64,000 bases of DNA. Origin: Solitalea canadensis DSM 3403 (GTDB taxonomy: Bacteria; Bacteroidota; Bacteroidia; Sphingobacteriales; Sphingobacteriaceae). Location: the NCBI RefSeq assembly GCF_000242635.2, contig NC_017770.1, positions 3,484,669 to 3,548,668 on the forward strand. The letters run 5' to 3'. The stretch's first letter is position 1. Every line of letters starts with the position of its first letter. Both the position numbers and the translations under genes were made by a program. Shown here piece after piece: positions 35,117-44,708 of this stretch. The notes under the pieces were generated by a model. It was given only the letters and a program-made list of their open reading frames with translations, searched no databases and was not told where the DNA came from.

Positions 35117-36748
35117 ATGCTTAAAGGATTTTTCACAATTCCTAAACCTTACAATGAACCAGTTTTAAGTTATGCCCCCGGTACTCCGGAACGTAAAGCA
35201 TTAAAAGCCGCTCTGGCAGAAGCTCGTTCAAAACAATTAGACATACCAATGTATATTGGTGGCGAAAAGGTATTCACAGAAAAGAAGTCATCGCTTCGCC
35301 CACCTCATGATCATCAACATATATTAGGTCATTTCTCTCAGGGAACCAAAGACCATGTTAAACAAGCAATTGATGCTGCTTTAAAAGCGAAAGCTCAATG
35401 GGAAAACCTGGCTTGGGAACACCGTGCTTCTATCTTCTTAAAAGCGGCAGATTTATTGGCAGGTCCATACCGTGCCAAAATCAATGCAGCCACCATGCTT
35501 GGACAGTCGAAAAGTGCTTATCAGGCAGAAATTGATTCAGCATGTGAGTTAATTGACTTTTTACGTTTCAATGTGAGCTACATGACTGAAATTTACAGTC
35601 AGCAGGTTGATTCAGCAAAAGGTATTTGGAACCGTATCGAACAACGTCCTTTAGAAGGTTTCGTTTTTGCATTAACTCCATTTAACTTCACAGCTATTGC
35701 AGGTAACTTACCTACCTCTGTTGCTATGATGGGTAACGTGGTAGTTTGGAAACCAGCCAATACTCAAATTTATGCAGCTAACGTAATTATGGAAGTGCTT
35801 CGTGAAGCAGGCTTACCTGATGGCGTTATCAACCTGGTATATGTAAGCGGACCTGACGCTGGAGATGTTATCTTCAAACATCCTGATTTCGCTGGTATTC
35901 ACTTTACCGGTTCAACTGAGGTTTTCCAAAACATTTGGAAAGAAATTGGTAACAATATCCACTTATTCAAAACCTATCCACGTATTGTGGGTGAAACAGG
36001 TGGTAAAGACTTTGTAGTTGTTCACCCTTCGGCCGATGTTAAAGCATCTGCAGTTGCTTTAGTTCGTGGTGCCTTTGAATACCAGGGACAAAAATGTTCA
36101 GCAGCCTCACGTGCCTATGTTGCAAAATCAATATGGCCGGACATTAAAAAATTAATGCAAGAAGACATTGCTTCATTCAAAATCGGTGGTACTGAAGATT
36201 TCGAAAACTTCTTTAACGCGGTTATTGATGAAAAATCGTTTGATAAATTGGCAAAATATATTGACAACGCTAAAAACGACTCTTCTGTAGAAATCATTGC
36301 CGGAGGTGCTTATGATAAGTCAAAAGGTTACTTCATTAATCCTACTGTTATTGAAACAAAAGACCCTAAGTATGTAACTATGTGCGAGGAGCTTTTCGGC
36401 CCTGTATTAACAGTTTATGTTTATGAAGATGCCAAATTTGAAGAAACATTAGATATCGTTGACCAAACTTCAATTTATGCATTAACAGGTGCAGTACTTT
36501 CTCAAGATCGCTATGCAATTGAGTTAGCATCAAGAAAACTGCGCAATGCTGCTGGTAACTTCTATATCAATGACAAACCAACAGGAGCTGTTGTTGGACA
36601 ACAACCATTTGGTGGTGCAAGAGGTTCTGGAACTAATGATAAAGCAGGTTCAATGATCAACTTATTACGTTGGGTTTCTCCACGTACTATTAAGGAAACG
36701 TTTAACCCTCCGCACGATTATCGTTATCCATTCATGGACAAAGAATAA
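35117..36748 (+). CDS. pruA: L-glutamate gamma-semialdehyde dehydrogenase
   Basis: 543 residues, aldehyde dehydrogenase superfamily. It oxidises glutamate semialdehyde (P5C) to glutamate with NAD+, the second step of proline breakdown. It carries the cofactor block FALTPFNFTAIAGNLPTSVAMMGNVVVWKPAN, GSTEVFQNIWKEIG, the general-base segment GETGGKDFVVVHP and the catalytic Cys in FEYQGQKCSAASRAYV; GAVVGQQPFGGARGSGTNDKAG is the C-terminal family block. Single-domain, so not fused to proline dehydrogenase. Length matches the 1-pyrroline-5-carboxylate dehydrogenase group found in Bacteroidota and mitochondria. Monocistronic, ended by a very strong hairpin. Confidence 0.96.
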   Translation: MLKGFFTIPKPYNEPVLSYAPGTPERKALKAALAEARSKQLDIPMYIGGEKVFTEKKSSLRPPHDHQHILGHFSQGTKDHVKQAIDAALKAKAQWENLAWEHRASIFLKAADLLAGPYRAKINAATMLGQSKSAYQAEIDSACELIDFLRFNVSYMTEIYSQQVDSAKGIWNRIEQRPLEGFVFALTPFNFTAIAGNLPTSVAMMGNVVVWKPANTQIYAANVIMEVLREAGLPDGVINLVYVSGPDAGDVIFKHPDFAGIHFTGSTEVFQNIWKEIGNNIHLFKTYPRIVGETGGKDFVVVHPSADVKASAVALVRGAFEYQGQKCSAASRAYVAKSIWPDIKKLMQEDIASFKIGGTEDFENFFNAVIDEKSFDKLAKYIDNAKNDSSVEIIAGGAYDKSKGYFINPTVIETKDPKYVTMCEELFGPVLTVYVYEDAKFEETLDIVDQTSIYALTGAVLSQDRYAIELASRKLRNAAGNFYINDKPTGAVVGQQPFGGARGSGTNDKAGSMINLLRWVSPRTIKETFNPPHDYRYPFMDKE

Positions 36749-36760
36749 TCTTATTCGGCA

Positions 36761-36807
36761 TAATGAGAAAAGCCGTCCCGGTTGAACCGGGACGGCTTTT
36801 CTCATTA
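36761..36807 (+). terminator. Terminator of pruA with a 21-bp perfect stem
   Basis: 36761-36781 pairs without mismatch to 36787-36807 around a ttgaa loop. The stem is GC-rich in the middle and A/T at the base, where the T stretch is built into the stem itself. Confidence 0.9.
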
Positions 36808-36940
36808 AAAGTAGCTGATTTAACTTGTTAAGTTATTGTAAACCTCCAATTTTCATTATACCCTATATATCTCTCTTGTAGCCATTTAATTGCCCCAAAA
36901 TTTCATATCTCATTCACAATATCTTAACATTGATTTAACC
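36808..36940. other. Intergenic stretch between pruA terminator and porin promoter
   Basis: No coding frame, repeat or RNA fold that I can support. Confidence 0.4.
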
Positions 36941-36968
36941 TTGAGCTCTCATTTAAGTAATATGTTTG
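36941..36968 (+). promoter_or_regulatory. Promoter of the OprO/P-like porin gene
   Basis: TTG at 36941-36943, a 17-nt spacer and TATGTTTG at 36961-36968, an exact -7 match. The leader would be about 100 bases. Confidence 0.6.
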
Positions 36969-37077
36969 CAGCGTTAATTTAACTGTAATTAAACACACGG
37001 TTAACAAAGAAAAAACATAACAGTTAAAGGATTATTAATAATCATTTAATAAATTATCAGAACCGAACGATATTATA

Positions 37078-38355
37078 ATGAGACGCAAAGTAGTGCTTAA
37101 GACAACCTTATTAATTCTTTCACTGTGCCTTACATCTGTAATTGCCAATGCCCAGGTAACTATTTATAAAGATTCGGTCAGAACTTTATTTTTAACAGGC
37201 TATATACAAGCACAGTACGAGAAAGCTGATTCTGCAGGCATTCCATCATTTGATGGAGGAGACTTCCCTCCTAATGTAGACTCACGATTTATGATTCGTA
37301 GAAGTCGTTTAGCTATAGGGTATGCTGAGAAATTCATTTCCGGAAACTTAGAGATTGATTATATCCAGAATAACATAAGAATGACTAATGCTTATGTGCA
37401 ATTCACAGAGCAAAAATTTAAGACTTTTTCTGCTGGCTTAGGACTTGCAACTGTTCCATTTGGATTGGAGACACCATATTCAACTTTTAACCTTGAATCT
37501 TCGGAACGAAGCCGCTTAATTCAAACACTATTTCCGGATGAAAAAGATTGTGGAGCACAGTTAACTATTGCTCCACCAAAAGATTCGAAATGGAACTTTA
37601 TATCCGCAGGATTCGCTATTTTAAATGGAGCTGGACGAAACTTTAATGACTATGACAGTAAGAAAAACTTCTCAGGAATGATTCAGTTTAATGCGGCCAG
37701 AAAATTAAATCTTAAACGCATTCCTATATTAGGTGCGGGTATTTCTTACTACAATGGAAAATCTCGCTCAAATACAACCACCATGCTATACAATGGATAT
37801 AATAATGGCATAAAAGGCTTTGTATTAAATACGGATGCAAAGAATGAAGGCGGATATGCCAACCGTATCTATAAAGGTGTAAATGCACAGGTTGGAGTAT
37901 CCTCTAAAATTGGACTTTCAAGATTAAACTTTGAATACATTATGGGTGAACAGCCTGGAGTAGCATCTTCGGCCACCATCAACGGACCGCAATCTTCAAG
38001 GAGCTTTGGAGCTCAACCTTTAACAAATATCTACAATCGTGAATTTAATGGCTATTATTTTACTTTTAATCAGACGATCGGAACTACTCCATTAAATTTA
38101 ATGGTTAAATATGACTGGTATGATCCTAACACATTTGTTAACGGTAAAGAAATTGGAGCTCAAAATAGTAATACCACAGAAGGAGATATTGCTTATTCAA
38201 CCTGGGGATTGGGAGCCTATTTAAATCTCATGAAAGGGAACGCCCGTTTAGCCCTTTATTATGATATTGTCAAAAATGAAAGTACTTCAATAGCCAGCTA
38301 TGCTAAAGATATCAAAGATGATGTATTAAACCTGCGCTTGCAGTTCAGATTTTAA
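37078..38355 (+). CDS. Phosphate-selective porin O/P-like outer-membrane protein
   Basis: 425 residues. A signal peptide (LKTTLLILSLCLTSVIANAQ) precedes a barrel of about 16 amphipathic strands. LTGYIQAQYEKAD near the start, FMIRRSRLAIGYAEKFISGNLEIDY and the final LNLRLQFRF are typical of the OprO/OprP (Porin_O_P) family. In Pseudomonas these take up phosphate or polyphosphate; in Bacteroidota the same family is widely found and substrate is usually not proven. No pst or pho genes adjoin. It converges with the truncated ACT-domain gene 32 bases downstream. Confidence 0.85.
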   Translation: MRRKVVLKTTLLILSLCLTSVIANAQVTIYKDSVRTLFLTGYIQAQYEKADSAGIPSFDGGDFPPNVDSRFMIRRSRLAIGYAEKFISGNLEIDYIQNNIRMTNAYVQFTEQKFKTFSAGLGLATVPFGLETPYSTFNLESSERSRLIQTLFPDEKDCGAQLTIAPPKDSKWNFISAGFAILNGAGRNFNDYDSKKNFSGMIQFNAARKLNLKRIPILGAGISYYNGKSRSNTTTMLYNGYNNGIKGFVLNTDAKNEGGYANRIYKGVNAQVGVSSKIGLSRLNFEYIMGEQPGVASSATINGPQSSRSFGAQPLTNIYNREFNGYYFTFNQTIGTTPLNLMVKYDWYDPNTFVNGKEIGAQNSNTTEGDIAYSTWGLGAYLNLMKGNARLALYYDIVKNESTSIASYAKDIKDDVLNLRLQFRF

Positions 38356-38387
38356 CTAACCCTGGAGTAAAGATTACTGTACAATAG

Positions 38388-38609
38388 CTATCCTCCTGAT
38401 CTCCAAAAATCTTGCAGGATAGTTACTGGTTTTATAGGTCGTAATTTTTGTACACGCATAAAAAAATGATGATCTGAGAAATCACCATGCTGGCTGGCAT
38501 CAGTAATCCACCCTCCCAAATTAGCAATGAAACTAGTTACAGCGGCTACAATTCCCGTTCTATCGGGACAAGAAAGTGTTAGTGTATAAAGACGTTTTTC
38601 AGAAACCAT
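38388..38609 (-). pseudogene. Truncated purU remnant: ACT domain only
   Basis: 73 residues. LYTLTLSCPDRTGIVAAVTSFIANLGGWITDASQHGDFSDHHFFMRVQ is the N-terminal ACT domain of formyltetrahydrofolate deformylase (PurU), including the FFMRV end of the domain. The hydrolase domain of about 200 residues that should follow is gone: after FFMRVQ come 20 unrelated residues (ending FWRSGG), and the porin gene begins 32 bases beyond the stop. It is most simply a 3'-deleted purU. A free-standing ACT regulator of GcvR type is the alternative, since the frame is intact and a -7-like box (ctatttg on the minus strand, near 38625) stands before it. Confidence 0.6.
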
Positions 38610-38778
38610 AAATATTATTGCAAATAGAATAACAAGATTGCATTTTTTATTTCAAAATATCAACAAAAACATTGTTTTATTAAAAATAATATCAAATATA
38701 TAAACTCTCCAATTCTAACTATTTTTAAAGGCTATATTTCCTTTATTTTCTGTATATTTTTAAGAAAACAGATTGGCT

Positions 38779-39267
38779 ATGGTTATGCTAAGAAATCTGA
38801 CAAACTTCGTTTTTCTTGTGGCCTTCTTTTACTCATGTGGTAACGTATCTGAACACAATGCTACTGATGATAAAGGCAAATCTTTTTATGGAAAAGACGA
38901 ATCCTTTTATGAAGGGATTGGAGTAGGTCCGATCAAGTCGGTCCAACTTTCAGATACATTAAATGAAGAATGGGTTAAGAAAGGGCAGACTATTTATCAG
39001 CAAAAGTGTATTGCTTGTCATAATCTCACTACCGAAAGGCTAATTGGACCGGGCTGGAAAGGCGTTACTTTGAGAAGAAGACCTGAATGGATAATGAACA
39101 TGGTAATAAATCCGGATGAGATGGTAAGCAGTGATTTGATGGCGCAGCAAATGATGGAGGAATACAAAACTAAAATGCTTAACCAACACCTAAATGAAAT
39201 AGATGCTAGGATGATATTGGAGTTTATGAGGAAAAATGATGAAGGGCTTTCCTCTTCAACAAAATAA
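38779..39267 (+). CDS. Monohaem cytochrome c lipoprotein
   Basis: 162 residues from ATG 38779 (ATG 38785 also possible; a TTG two codons upstream is unlikely). A short lipoprotein signal (LTNFVFLVAFFYSC) is followed by an acidic linker. The cytochrome c domain starts near residue 70 with the haem site CIACH, and a Met-rich second half (MVINPDEMVSSDLMAQQMMEEY) supplies the likely axial Met. IGPGWKGVTLRRRPEWI matches the small class I cytochromes seen in Bacteroidota electron chains. It would be attached to the periplasmic side of a membrane. Its redox partner is not in the window. Confidence 0.88.
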   Translation: MVMLRNLTNFVFLVAFFYSCGNVSEHNATDDKGKSFYGKDESFYEGIGVGPIKSVQLSDTLNEEWVKKGQTIYQQKCIACHNLTTERLIGPGWKGVTLRRRPEWIMNMVINPDEMVSSDLMAQQMMEEYKTKMLNQHLNEIDARMILEFMRKNDEGLSSSTK

Positions 39268-39295
39268 GAAGGGCTCCAAAAACGGAGCCCTTTCT
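39268..39295. terminator. Terminator between cytochrome c and dnaK
   Basis: A 9-bp perfect stem (39269-39277 with 39284-39292), 6-nt loop, tctattttt tail on the plus strand. It stands between convergent genes and may work in both directions. Confidence 0.85.
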
Positions 39296-39317
39296 ATTTT
39301 TAATCTCATTAAGAGGA

Positions 39318-41219
39318 TTATTTCACTTCTTCGAAATCAACGTCTTTAACATCGCCGCTGTTGTTATCACCTGAAGATGACTGACCAGCATCCGGACCTG
39401 GTTGTGCACCTGCATCCTGAGTGGCTTTGTACATTTCTTCAGAAGCTGCATTCCAAGCATTTGTTAAAGCAGTTGAAGCGGCTTCGATTCCTGCAAAATC
39501 TTTAGCAGCATGAGCATCTTTCAATTGTTTCAATGCATCTTCAATTGCTGTTTTATTTCCTGCAGAAAGCTTATCTCCATACTCTTTCAACTGTTTTTCA
39601 GTTGAGAAGATCAATGAATCAGCTGCATTCAGCTTTTCGATTTCTTCTTTGGCTTTTTTATCTGCCTCAGCATTTGCTTCGGCTTCTTTTTTCATCTTTT
39701 CGATTTCAGCATCAGATAAACCTGAACTTGCTTCAATACGAATCTTTTGCTCTTTACCGGTAGCTTTATCTTTAGCTAATACATGCAAGATACCGTTAGC
39801 ATCAATATCAAAAGCTACTTCAATCTGAGGAATACCACGTGGAGCAGGTGGAATACCATCTAAGTGGAAACGACCAATTGTGCGGTTTTGGTTAGCCATT
39901 GGGCGCTCACCTTGCAATACGTGAATTTCTACTGATGGCTGATTATCAGAAGCTGTTGAGAATACTTCACTACGTTTAGTAGGAATGGTTGTATTCGACT
40001 CAATTAAGCGAGTCATAACGCCACCCATTGTTTCAATACCTAATGAAAGTGGGGTTACATCCAATAATAATACATCTTTAACTTCACCAGTTAATACACC
40101 ACCTTGAATTGCTGCACCGATCGCAACAACTTCATCAGGGTTAACACCTTTTGATGGAGCTTTACCGAAGAATGACTGAACAGCTTCTTGAATAGCAGGG
40201 ATACGAGTAGAACCACCTACTAAAATCACTTCATCAATATCACCTACCGATAAACCGGCATTTTTCAATGCAGTTCTGCAAGGCTCAATCGTGCGTTTGA
40301 TCAGAGAATCTGCCAATTGCTCAAATTTAGCACGACTTAAAGTACGCACTAAGTGTTTTGGCACGCCATCAACAGGCATAATGTATGGTAAGTTGATTTC
40401 GGTTGATGCTGCGCTTGACAACTCAATTTTAGCTTTTTCAGCAGCTTCTTTCAAACGCTGTAAAGCCATTGGGTCTTTGCGAAGATCTAAACCTTCATCA
40501 TTTTTAAATTCTTCCGCCAACCAGTCGATAATAACTTGATCAAAGTCGTCACCACCTAAGTGAGTATCACCATCAGTAGATTTAACTTCGAATACGCCAT
40601 CTCCTAATTCAAGAATTGAAACGTCATGTGTACCACCACCACAGTCGAACACTACGATTTTCATATCCTTGTGAGCTTTATCCATACCGTAAGCTAATGC
40701 AGCAGCAGTAGGCTCATTGATAATACGTTTAACTGTTAAGCCCGCAATCTCTCCTGCTTCTTTAGTAGCCTGACGTTGTGCATCATTAAAGTAAGCCGGT
40801 ACAGTAATAACCGCTTCTGTAACTTCAGTACCTAAATAATCTTCAGCAGTTTTTTTCATTTTCTGAAGAATCATAGCTGAAATTTCCTGAGGAGTGTAAG
40901 TGCGGTCGTCGATTTGTACGCGTGGAGTGTTATTATCTCCTTTTACAACCGTATAAGGTACACGGGCAATCTCTTTATCAACCTCACCAAAGCTATTTCC
41001 CATGAAACGCTTAATAGAGTAAATCGTTTTCTTAGGGTTTGTGATAGCCTGACGCTTAGCAGGATCACCTACTTTACGCTCACCGTTCTCAACAAATGCA
41101 ACAATTGAAGGAGTTGTTCTACGTCCCTCACTGTTTGGAATTACTACCGGTTCGTTACCTTCCATAACGGCAACGCATGAGTTGGTAGTTCCTAAGTCTA
41201 TTCCTATAATTTTTGACAT
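39318..41219 (-). CDS. dnaK: Chaperone protein DnaK (Hsp70)
   Basis: 633 residues. N-terminal ATPase domain with [18 protein letters not shown], the phosphate-2 loop [16 protein letters not shown] and [11 protein letters not shown]; linker [16 protein letters not shown]; substrate-binding beta-domain ([28 protein letters not shown]) and helical lid; acidic end [11 protein letters not shown]. It refolds and protects proteins together with DnaJ and GrpE, neither of which is in the window, so dnaK stands alone as in many Bacteroidota. The upstream 280 bases show no CIRCE repeat; heat-shock control, if any, is by another route. Confidence 0.98.
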   Translation of the reverse strand: MSKIIGIDLGTTNSCVAVMEGNEPVVIPNSEGRRTTPSIVAFVENGERKVGDPAKRQAITNPKKTIYSIKRFMGNSFGEVDKEIARVPYTVVKGDNNTPRVQIDDRTYTPQEISAMILQKMKKTAEDYLGTEVTEAVITVPAYFNDAQRQATKEAGEIAGLTVKRIINEPTAAALAYGMDKAHKDMKIVVFDCGGGTHDVSILELGDGVFEVKSTDGDTHLGGDDFDQVIIDWLAEEFKNDEGLDLRKDPMALQRLKEAAEKAKIELSSAASTEINLPYIMPVDGVPKHLVRTLSRAKFEQLADSLIKRTIEPCRTALKNAGLSVGDIDEVILVGGSTRIPAIQEAVQSFFGKAPSKGVNPDEVVAIGAAIQGGVLTGEVKDVLLLDVTPLSLGIETMGGVMTRLIESNTTIPTKRSEVFSTASDNQPSVEIHVLQGERPMANQNRTIGRFHLDGIPPAPRGIPQIEVAFDIDANGILHVLAKDKATGKEQKIRIEASSGLSDAEIEKMKKEAEANAEADKKAKEEIEKLNAADSLIFSTEKQLKEYGDKLSAGNKTAIEDALKQLKDAHAAKDFAGIEAASTALTNAWNAASEEMYKATQDAGAQPGPDAGQSSSGDNNSGDVKDVDFEEVK

Positions 41220-41432
41220 AATATATAATTCGTTTTATTGACAAACTACATTATCAAGGCTTATGCCAATAGCGACCTGACATTATTTATTGAAACTATG
41301 ACAGTGATTATGGGTAATAAATTTCATGTCATGTAACCATCGTATGACAAAAAGACATAACCCTTCTTTCCTGAAATAAACACTTAACAATCAATTTTTA
41401 TCAAATAATAATTAGGATTAGATTAATTTTAT

Positions 41433-41440
41433 TAGTTTCG
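41433..41440 (+). promoter_or_regulatory. Probable -7 box of the exopolysaccharide operon
   Basis: TAGTTTCG, one mismatch to TAnnTTTG, 64 bases before wza. The same eight bases stand 53 bases before wcaJ (57726-57733). This is the only promoter-like site I see for the run of genes up to 56584. Confidence 0.5.
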
Positions 41441-41503
41441 TCGCTGCCAAACCGCTCTCTTTAACCGGTTCAACTTTTTTAATTCTATAATTCATTACGC
41501 TAA

Positions 41504-42304
41504 ATGAAGTTTAACTTCTATAAATCTTTTATTGCTCTTACATTGGGTTTATCAATCTTTTGCAGCACCTCCTGCGTAAACAAAAAAGAGATAGTTTACT
41601 TTCAACCCAAAGTCGGTGAAACAGAAATTGAACATCAACTTATAAAGCAAAAATTTAACGCTAAAATTCAATCTGGTGATATATTAGGCATAATGGTTAA
41701 CAGTATTAGTGCTGAAGCTAATGCTATGTTTAACCCTTATGCTTCTGTACCCACAATGCAACAGGTTGCACAAACAACGGCACCATTGCCAGCAGTTGGC
41801 TACTTAACCGATAATAATGGCGAAATCACTATTCCTTTAGTTGGAAAAGTTAAAGTGACTGACTTAACTACACAAGAAGCAGCTGATGTTTTAACAGAGA
41901 AGTTGAATAAATATTTGGTTGAACCAACTGTAAACGTAAGAATACTAAATTTTAAAGTTTCAGTTCTGGGAGAAGTAAACCGGCCTGCTGTTTATACTGT
42001 GTCTAATGAAAGAATTACATTACCTGAAGCTATTGCATTAGCTGGTGATCTATCAATTTATGGACAACGTAAAAACATTATGGTTATTCGTGAAACGAAT
42101 GGCGAACGAATATTTGCTCATGTAGATCTCACCAAACGTGATGTATTTAATTCTCCTTACTATTATCTACATCCAAATGATGTGATTTATATTGAACCAG
42201 GAACTGGCAAAATTACCTCCACAGACCGAACGTATCAATTAGCACCAATGATTATTAGTGCACTCTCATTATTGACCGTTATAATCACAACAATAGCCAA
42301 ATAA
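41504..42304 (+). CDS. wza: Polysaccharide export lipoprotein, Wza-like
   Basis: 266 residues. Lipoprotein signal ending FCSTSC (Cys24). The polysaccharide-export (PES) domain spans about 50-150 (NAKIQSGDILGIMVNSIS, GYLTDNNGEITIPLVGKVKV), followed by one SLBB domain (FKVSVLGEVNRPAVYTVSNERITLPEAIALAGDL). A C-terminal hydrophobic helix (MIISALSLLTVIITTIA) ends the protein instead of the amphipathic helix that forms the E. coli Wza pore. That is common in Bacteroidota. It would form the outer-membrane or periplasmic exit for the polymer, in contact with Wzc. First gene of the operon, 40 bases before wzc. Confidence 0.93.
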   Translation: MKFNFYKSFIALTLGLSIFCSTSCVNKKEIVYFQPKVGETEIEHQLIKQKFNAKIQSGDILGIMVNSISAEANAMFNPYASVPTMQQVAQTTAPLPAVGYLTDNNGEITIPLVGKVKVTDLTTQEAADVLTEKLNKYLVEPTVNVRILNFKVSVLGEVNRPAVYTVSNERITLPEAIALAGDLSIYGQRKNIMVIRETNGERIFAHVDLTKRDVFNSPYYYLHPNDVIYIEPGTGKITSTDRTYQLAPMIISALSLLTVIITTIAK

Positions 42305-42344
42305 ACCATAACCAACCATTAAAGTAATTACTGCCTAACCCACA

Positions 42345-44681
42345 ATGAGCACACCAAGTATAGATCCTTTCTTTTCTGAGCCGGATAAACTTACTGACTT
42401 TAACCTTAAAGCTACAGTATTAAAGTACGTTGCCTATTGGCAGTGGTTTACAATATCAATGATCGCCGCTCTGGGAGTAGCCTACTTCTTTATGAATACC
42501 CAAAATCCTGAGTATGCTATTCGGACAAGTATCATGATCAAGGATGAAAAAAAGGGACTGGGACAGGATGAGCTCATGAAACAGTTGGATATTTTTGGAT
42601 CTAACAAGGTGGTTGAGAATGAAATTGAGGTGTTGAAATCATATACCTTAATGGAAAAGGTAATAAAGGATCTGAATCTTAATATTGTCTATAGTCACGT
42701 GGACGGATTAAGACAAGTTGATCTTTATAAACAAAGTCCAATTATCATTGATCTGATTCAACCCAACGACGCAATATACGCTGAACCCTTAGAAGTAAAG
42801 ATTCTTAATAAAACAAGTGTCGAAGTAAATGAAAAGGAGTTTCCTTTAAATAAAATTATAAAAACTCAATATGGAATAATCAGGTTTACAACAACGGGAT
42901 CAAATCCTGCTATTACCCATCTTACAGTTGCTGTTAAGCCATTAAACGCTCAGGTCGAAAAATACTTGTCAATAATAAATATAGAAGCTGCGAGTAAAAT
43001 GTCTTCTGTATTAAACATTAGCTTAAGTACTCCCGTTCCTCAAAAAGGAAAAGATCTACTTAATAAACTTGTCGAGGAATACAACATAGCATCAATTGCT
43101 GATAAAAACGAGGTAGCCCGCATAACCCTTGATTTCATCGAAGAAAGATTAAAGCTAATTTCAGGAGATCTTAGTACCGTTGAAAAAAACGTTGAAGATT
43201 TTAAAACACGTGAAGGTATAACCGATATAAGTGCGGAGTCTAAGCTATTCTTAGAAAGCGTAAAAGAAAATGATGCACAACTAAATCAGGTCAAGATTCA
43301 ACAAAGTGTTTTAAATAATATTGCTGATTATGTTCGAGGAAAGGCCAATGGTAGTAATACAGTTCCTGCAACATTGGGAATTTCAGACCCTAATCTGCTT
43401 AAAACTATTGAACAATTAAATGAACTGGAACTCAAACGTAAAAGTGCGGTAAAATTAGTTAGGTCTGACAATCCCATTATTATAGGCTATGATGAGCAAA
43501 TTCAAAGTTTAAAACTTAGCCTGAAGGATATTCTGATTACATTAAACAATAGTTTAAATATTACTCGGGCAAAACTTGAGAATGAGAATGCTCGAATGGA
43601 AGCTGTTATTCGTACTGTTCCACGAAAAGAACGACAATTAGTTGATATTAGCCGACAACAAGCTATTAAAAATAATCTATACCTGTTTTTATTGCAAAAA
43701 AGGGAGGAGACTGCTCTTTCTTATGCATCAACGGTTCCGGACAGCCGTACTATTGATACAGCTAGAAGTAGCACAAAACCGGTAAAAATTATTAGCCGGA
43801 ATATTTATTTACTATTTGCCTTATTAGGATTATTATTCCCAGTTGTTGTAATCTATATTATTGAGTTACTTAATGACAAAATAACAACACGTAAGGAGAT
43901 CGAAAGGCAGACACAGGCTCCGATTATGGGAGAAATATCGTTAAGTGAGCAAAACTCACTCATAACCTCAAAAAATAATCGCTCAGTACTTGCAGAACAA
44001 ACCAGAAGTCTGCGAACCAGCCTTTCATTTTTAGCACCTAAAACAAAGCTCAAGTCATTACTTTTTACCTCTAGTATAAGTGGTGAAGGAAAAAGCTTTG
44101 TATCATTAAATCTAGGAGCAAGTTTGAGTTTAGCAAATAAAAAGACTATCATTTTGGAATTAGACCTACGCAAACCTAAACTTCATAAATATCTTAACTT
44201 AAATAATAGTACCGGATTAAGTAATTATTTAGCTGGCTATACATCTCTTAATGAAATTATCCAGAAAGTACCTGGACATGATAACTATTTCATCATAACA
44301 GCCGGGCCATTGCCGCCTAATCCTGCTGAATTATTAATGTTTGGTAGTTTAACCGAGCTATTTATTCAATTACGAAAAGACTTTGATTACATCATCATTG
44401 ATGCTCCTCCGATTGGATTAGTTACCGATGCTCAGATATTAGCAGAACAAGCGGACGCCACGCTTTTTGTGATTCGCCATAATTACACACCTAAACTTCA
44501 GTTAAAACGGTTAAATGAATTATTTAAGGAGAGACGTTTTAAGAATTTTGGGTTGGTATTCAACGCAATTAACGAAAGTGCCCGTTATGGATCTGAGTAC
44601 GGATATGGGTATGGTTATGGAAATGGCTATTATATTGGCAACAATACAGTGGAGAGTAGGACAGAAAAGGTTAGAGCATAA
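42345..44681 (+). CDS. wzc: Polysaccharide co-polymerase / BY-type tyrosine kinase, Wzc-like
   Basis: 778 residues. An N-terminal membrane segment (about 33-52) and a Wzz-type periplasmic domain with long coiled coils (EERLKLISGDLSTVEKNVEDFKT; INNLYLFLLQKREETALS is the GNVR-like part) lead to a second membrane helix near 485-505. The cytoplasmic kinase then has Walker A SGEGKSFVSLNL near 577-588, Walker A' IILELDLRKPKLHK and Walker B YIIIDAPP. The tail has seven Tyr within about 20 residues (YGSEYGYGYGYGNGYY), the autophosphorylation cluster. It sets chain length and gates export. The counteracting phosphatase is probably the PHP protein at 59226. Confidence 0.95.
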   Translation: MSTPSIDPFFSEPDKLTDFNLKATVLKYVAYWQWFTISMIAALGVAYFFMNTQNPEYAIRTSIMIKDEKKGLGQDELMKQLDIFGSNKVVENEIEVLKSYTLMEKVIKDLNLNIVYSHVDGLRQVDLYKQSPIIIDLIQPNDAIYAEPLEVKILNKTSVEVNEKEFPLNKIIKTQYGIIRFTTTGSNPAITHLTVAVKPLNAQVEKYLSIINIEAASKMSSVLNISLSTPVPQKGKDLLNKLVEEYNIASIADKNEVARITLDFIEERLKLISGDLSTVEKNVEDFKTREGITDISAESKLFLESVKENDAQLNQVKIQQSVLNNIADYVRGKANGSNTVPATLGISDPNLLKTIEQLNELELKRKSAVKLVRSDNPIIIGYDEQIQSLKLSLKDILITLNNSLNITRAKLENENARMEAVIRTVPRKERQLVDISRQQAIKNNLYLFLLQKREETALSYASTVPDSRTIDTARSSTKPVKIISRNIYLLFALLGLLFPVVVIYIIELLNDKITTRKEIERQTQAPIMGEISLSEQNSLITSKNNRSVLAEQTRSLRTSLSFLAPKTKLKSLLFTSSISGEGKSFVSLNLGASLSLANKKTIILELDLRKPKLHKYLNLNNSTGLSNYLAGYTSLNEIIQKVPGHDNYFIITAGPLPPNPAELLMFGSLTELFIQLRKDFDYIIIDAPPIGLVTDAQILAEQADATLFVIRHNYTPKLQLKRLNELFKERRFKNFGLVFNAINESARYGSEYGYGYGYGNGYYIGNNTVESRTEKVRA

Positions 44682-44708
44682 CGCTGTTAATCGTAGAATA
44701 AAATTGAA

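Noticed and set aside
41220-41503. A CIRCE heat-shock operator before dnaK
   Set aside because: No TTAGCACTC-N9-GAGTGCTAA-like repeat is found in the spacer.
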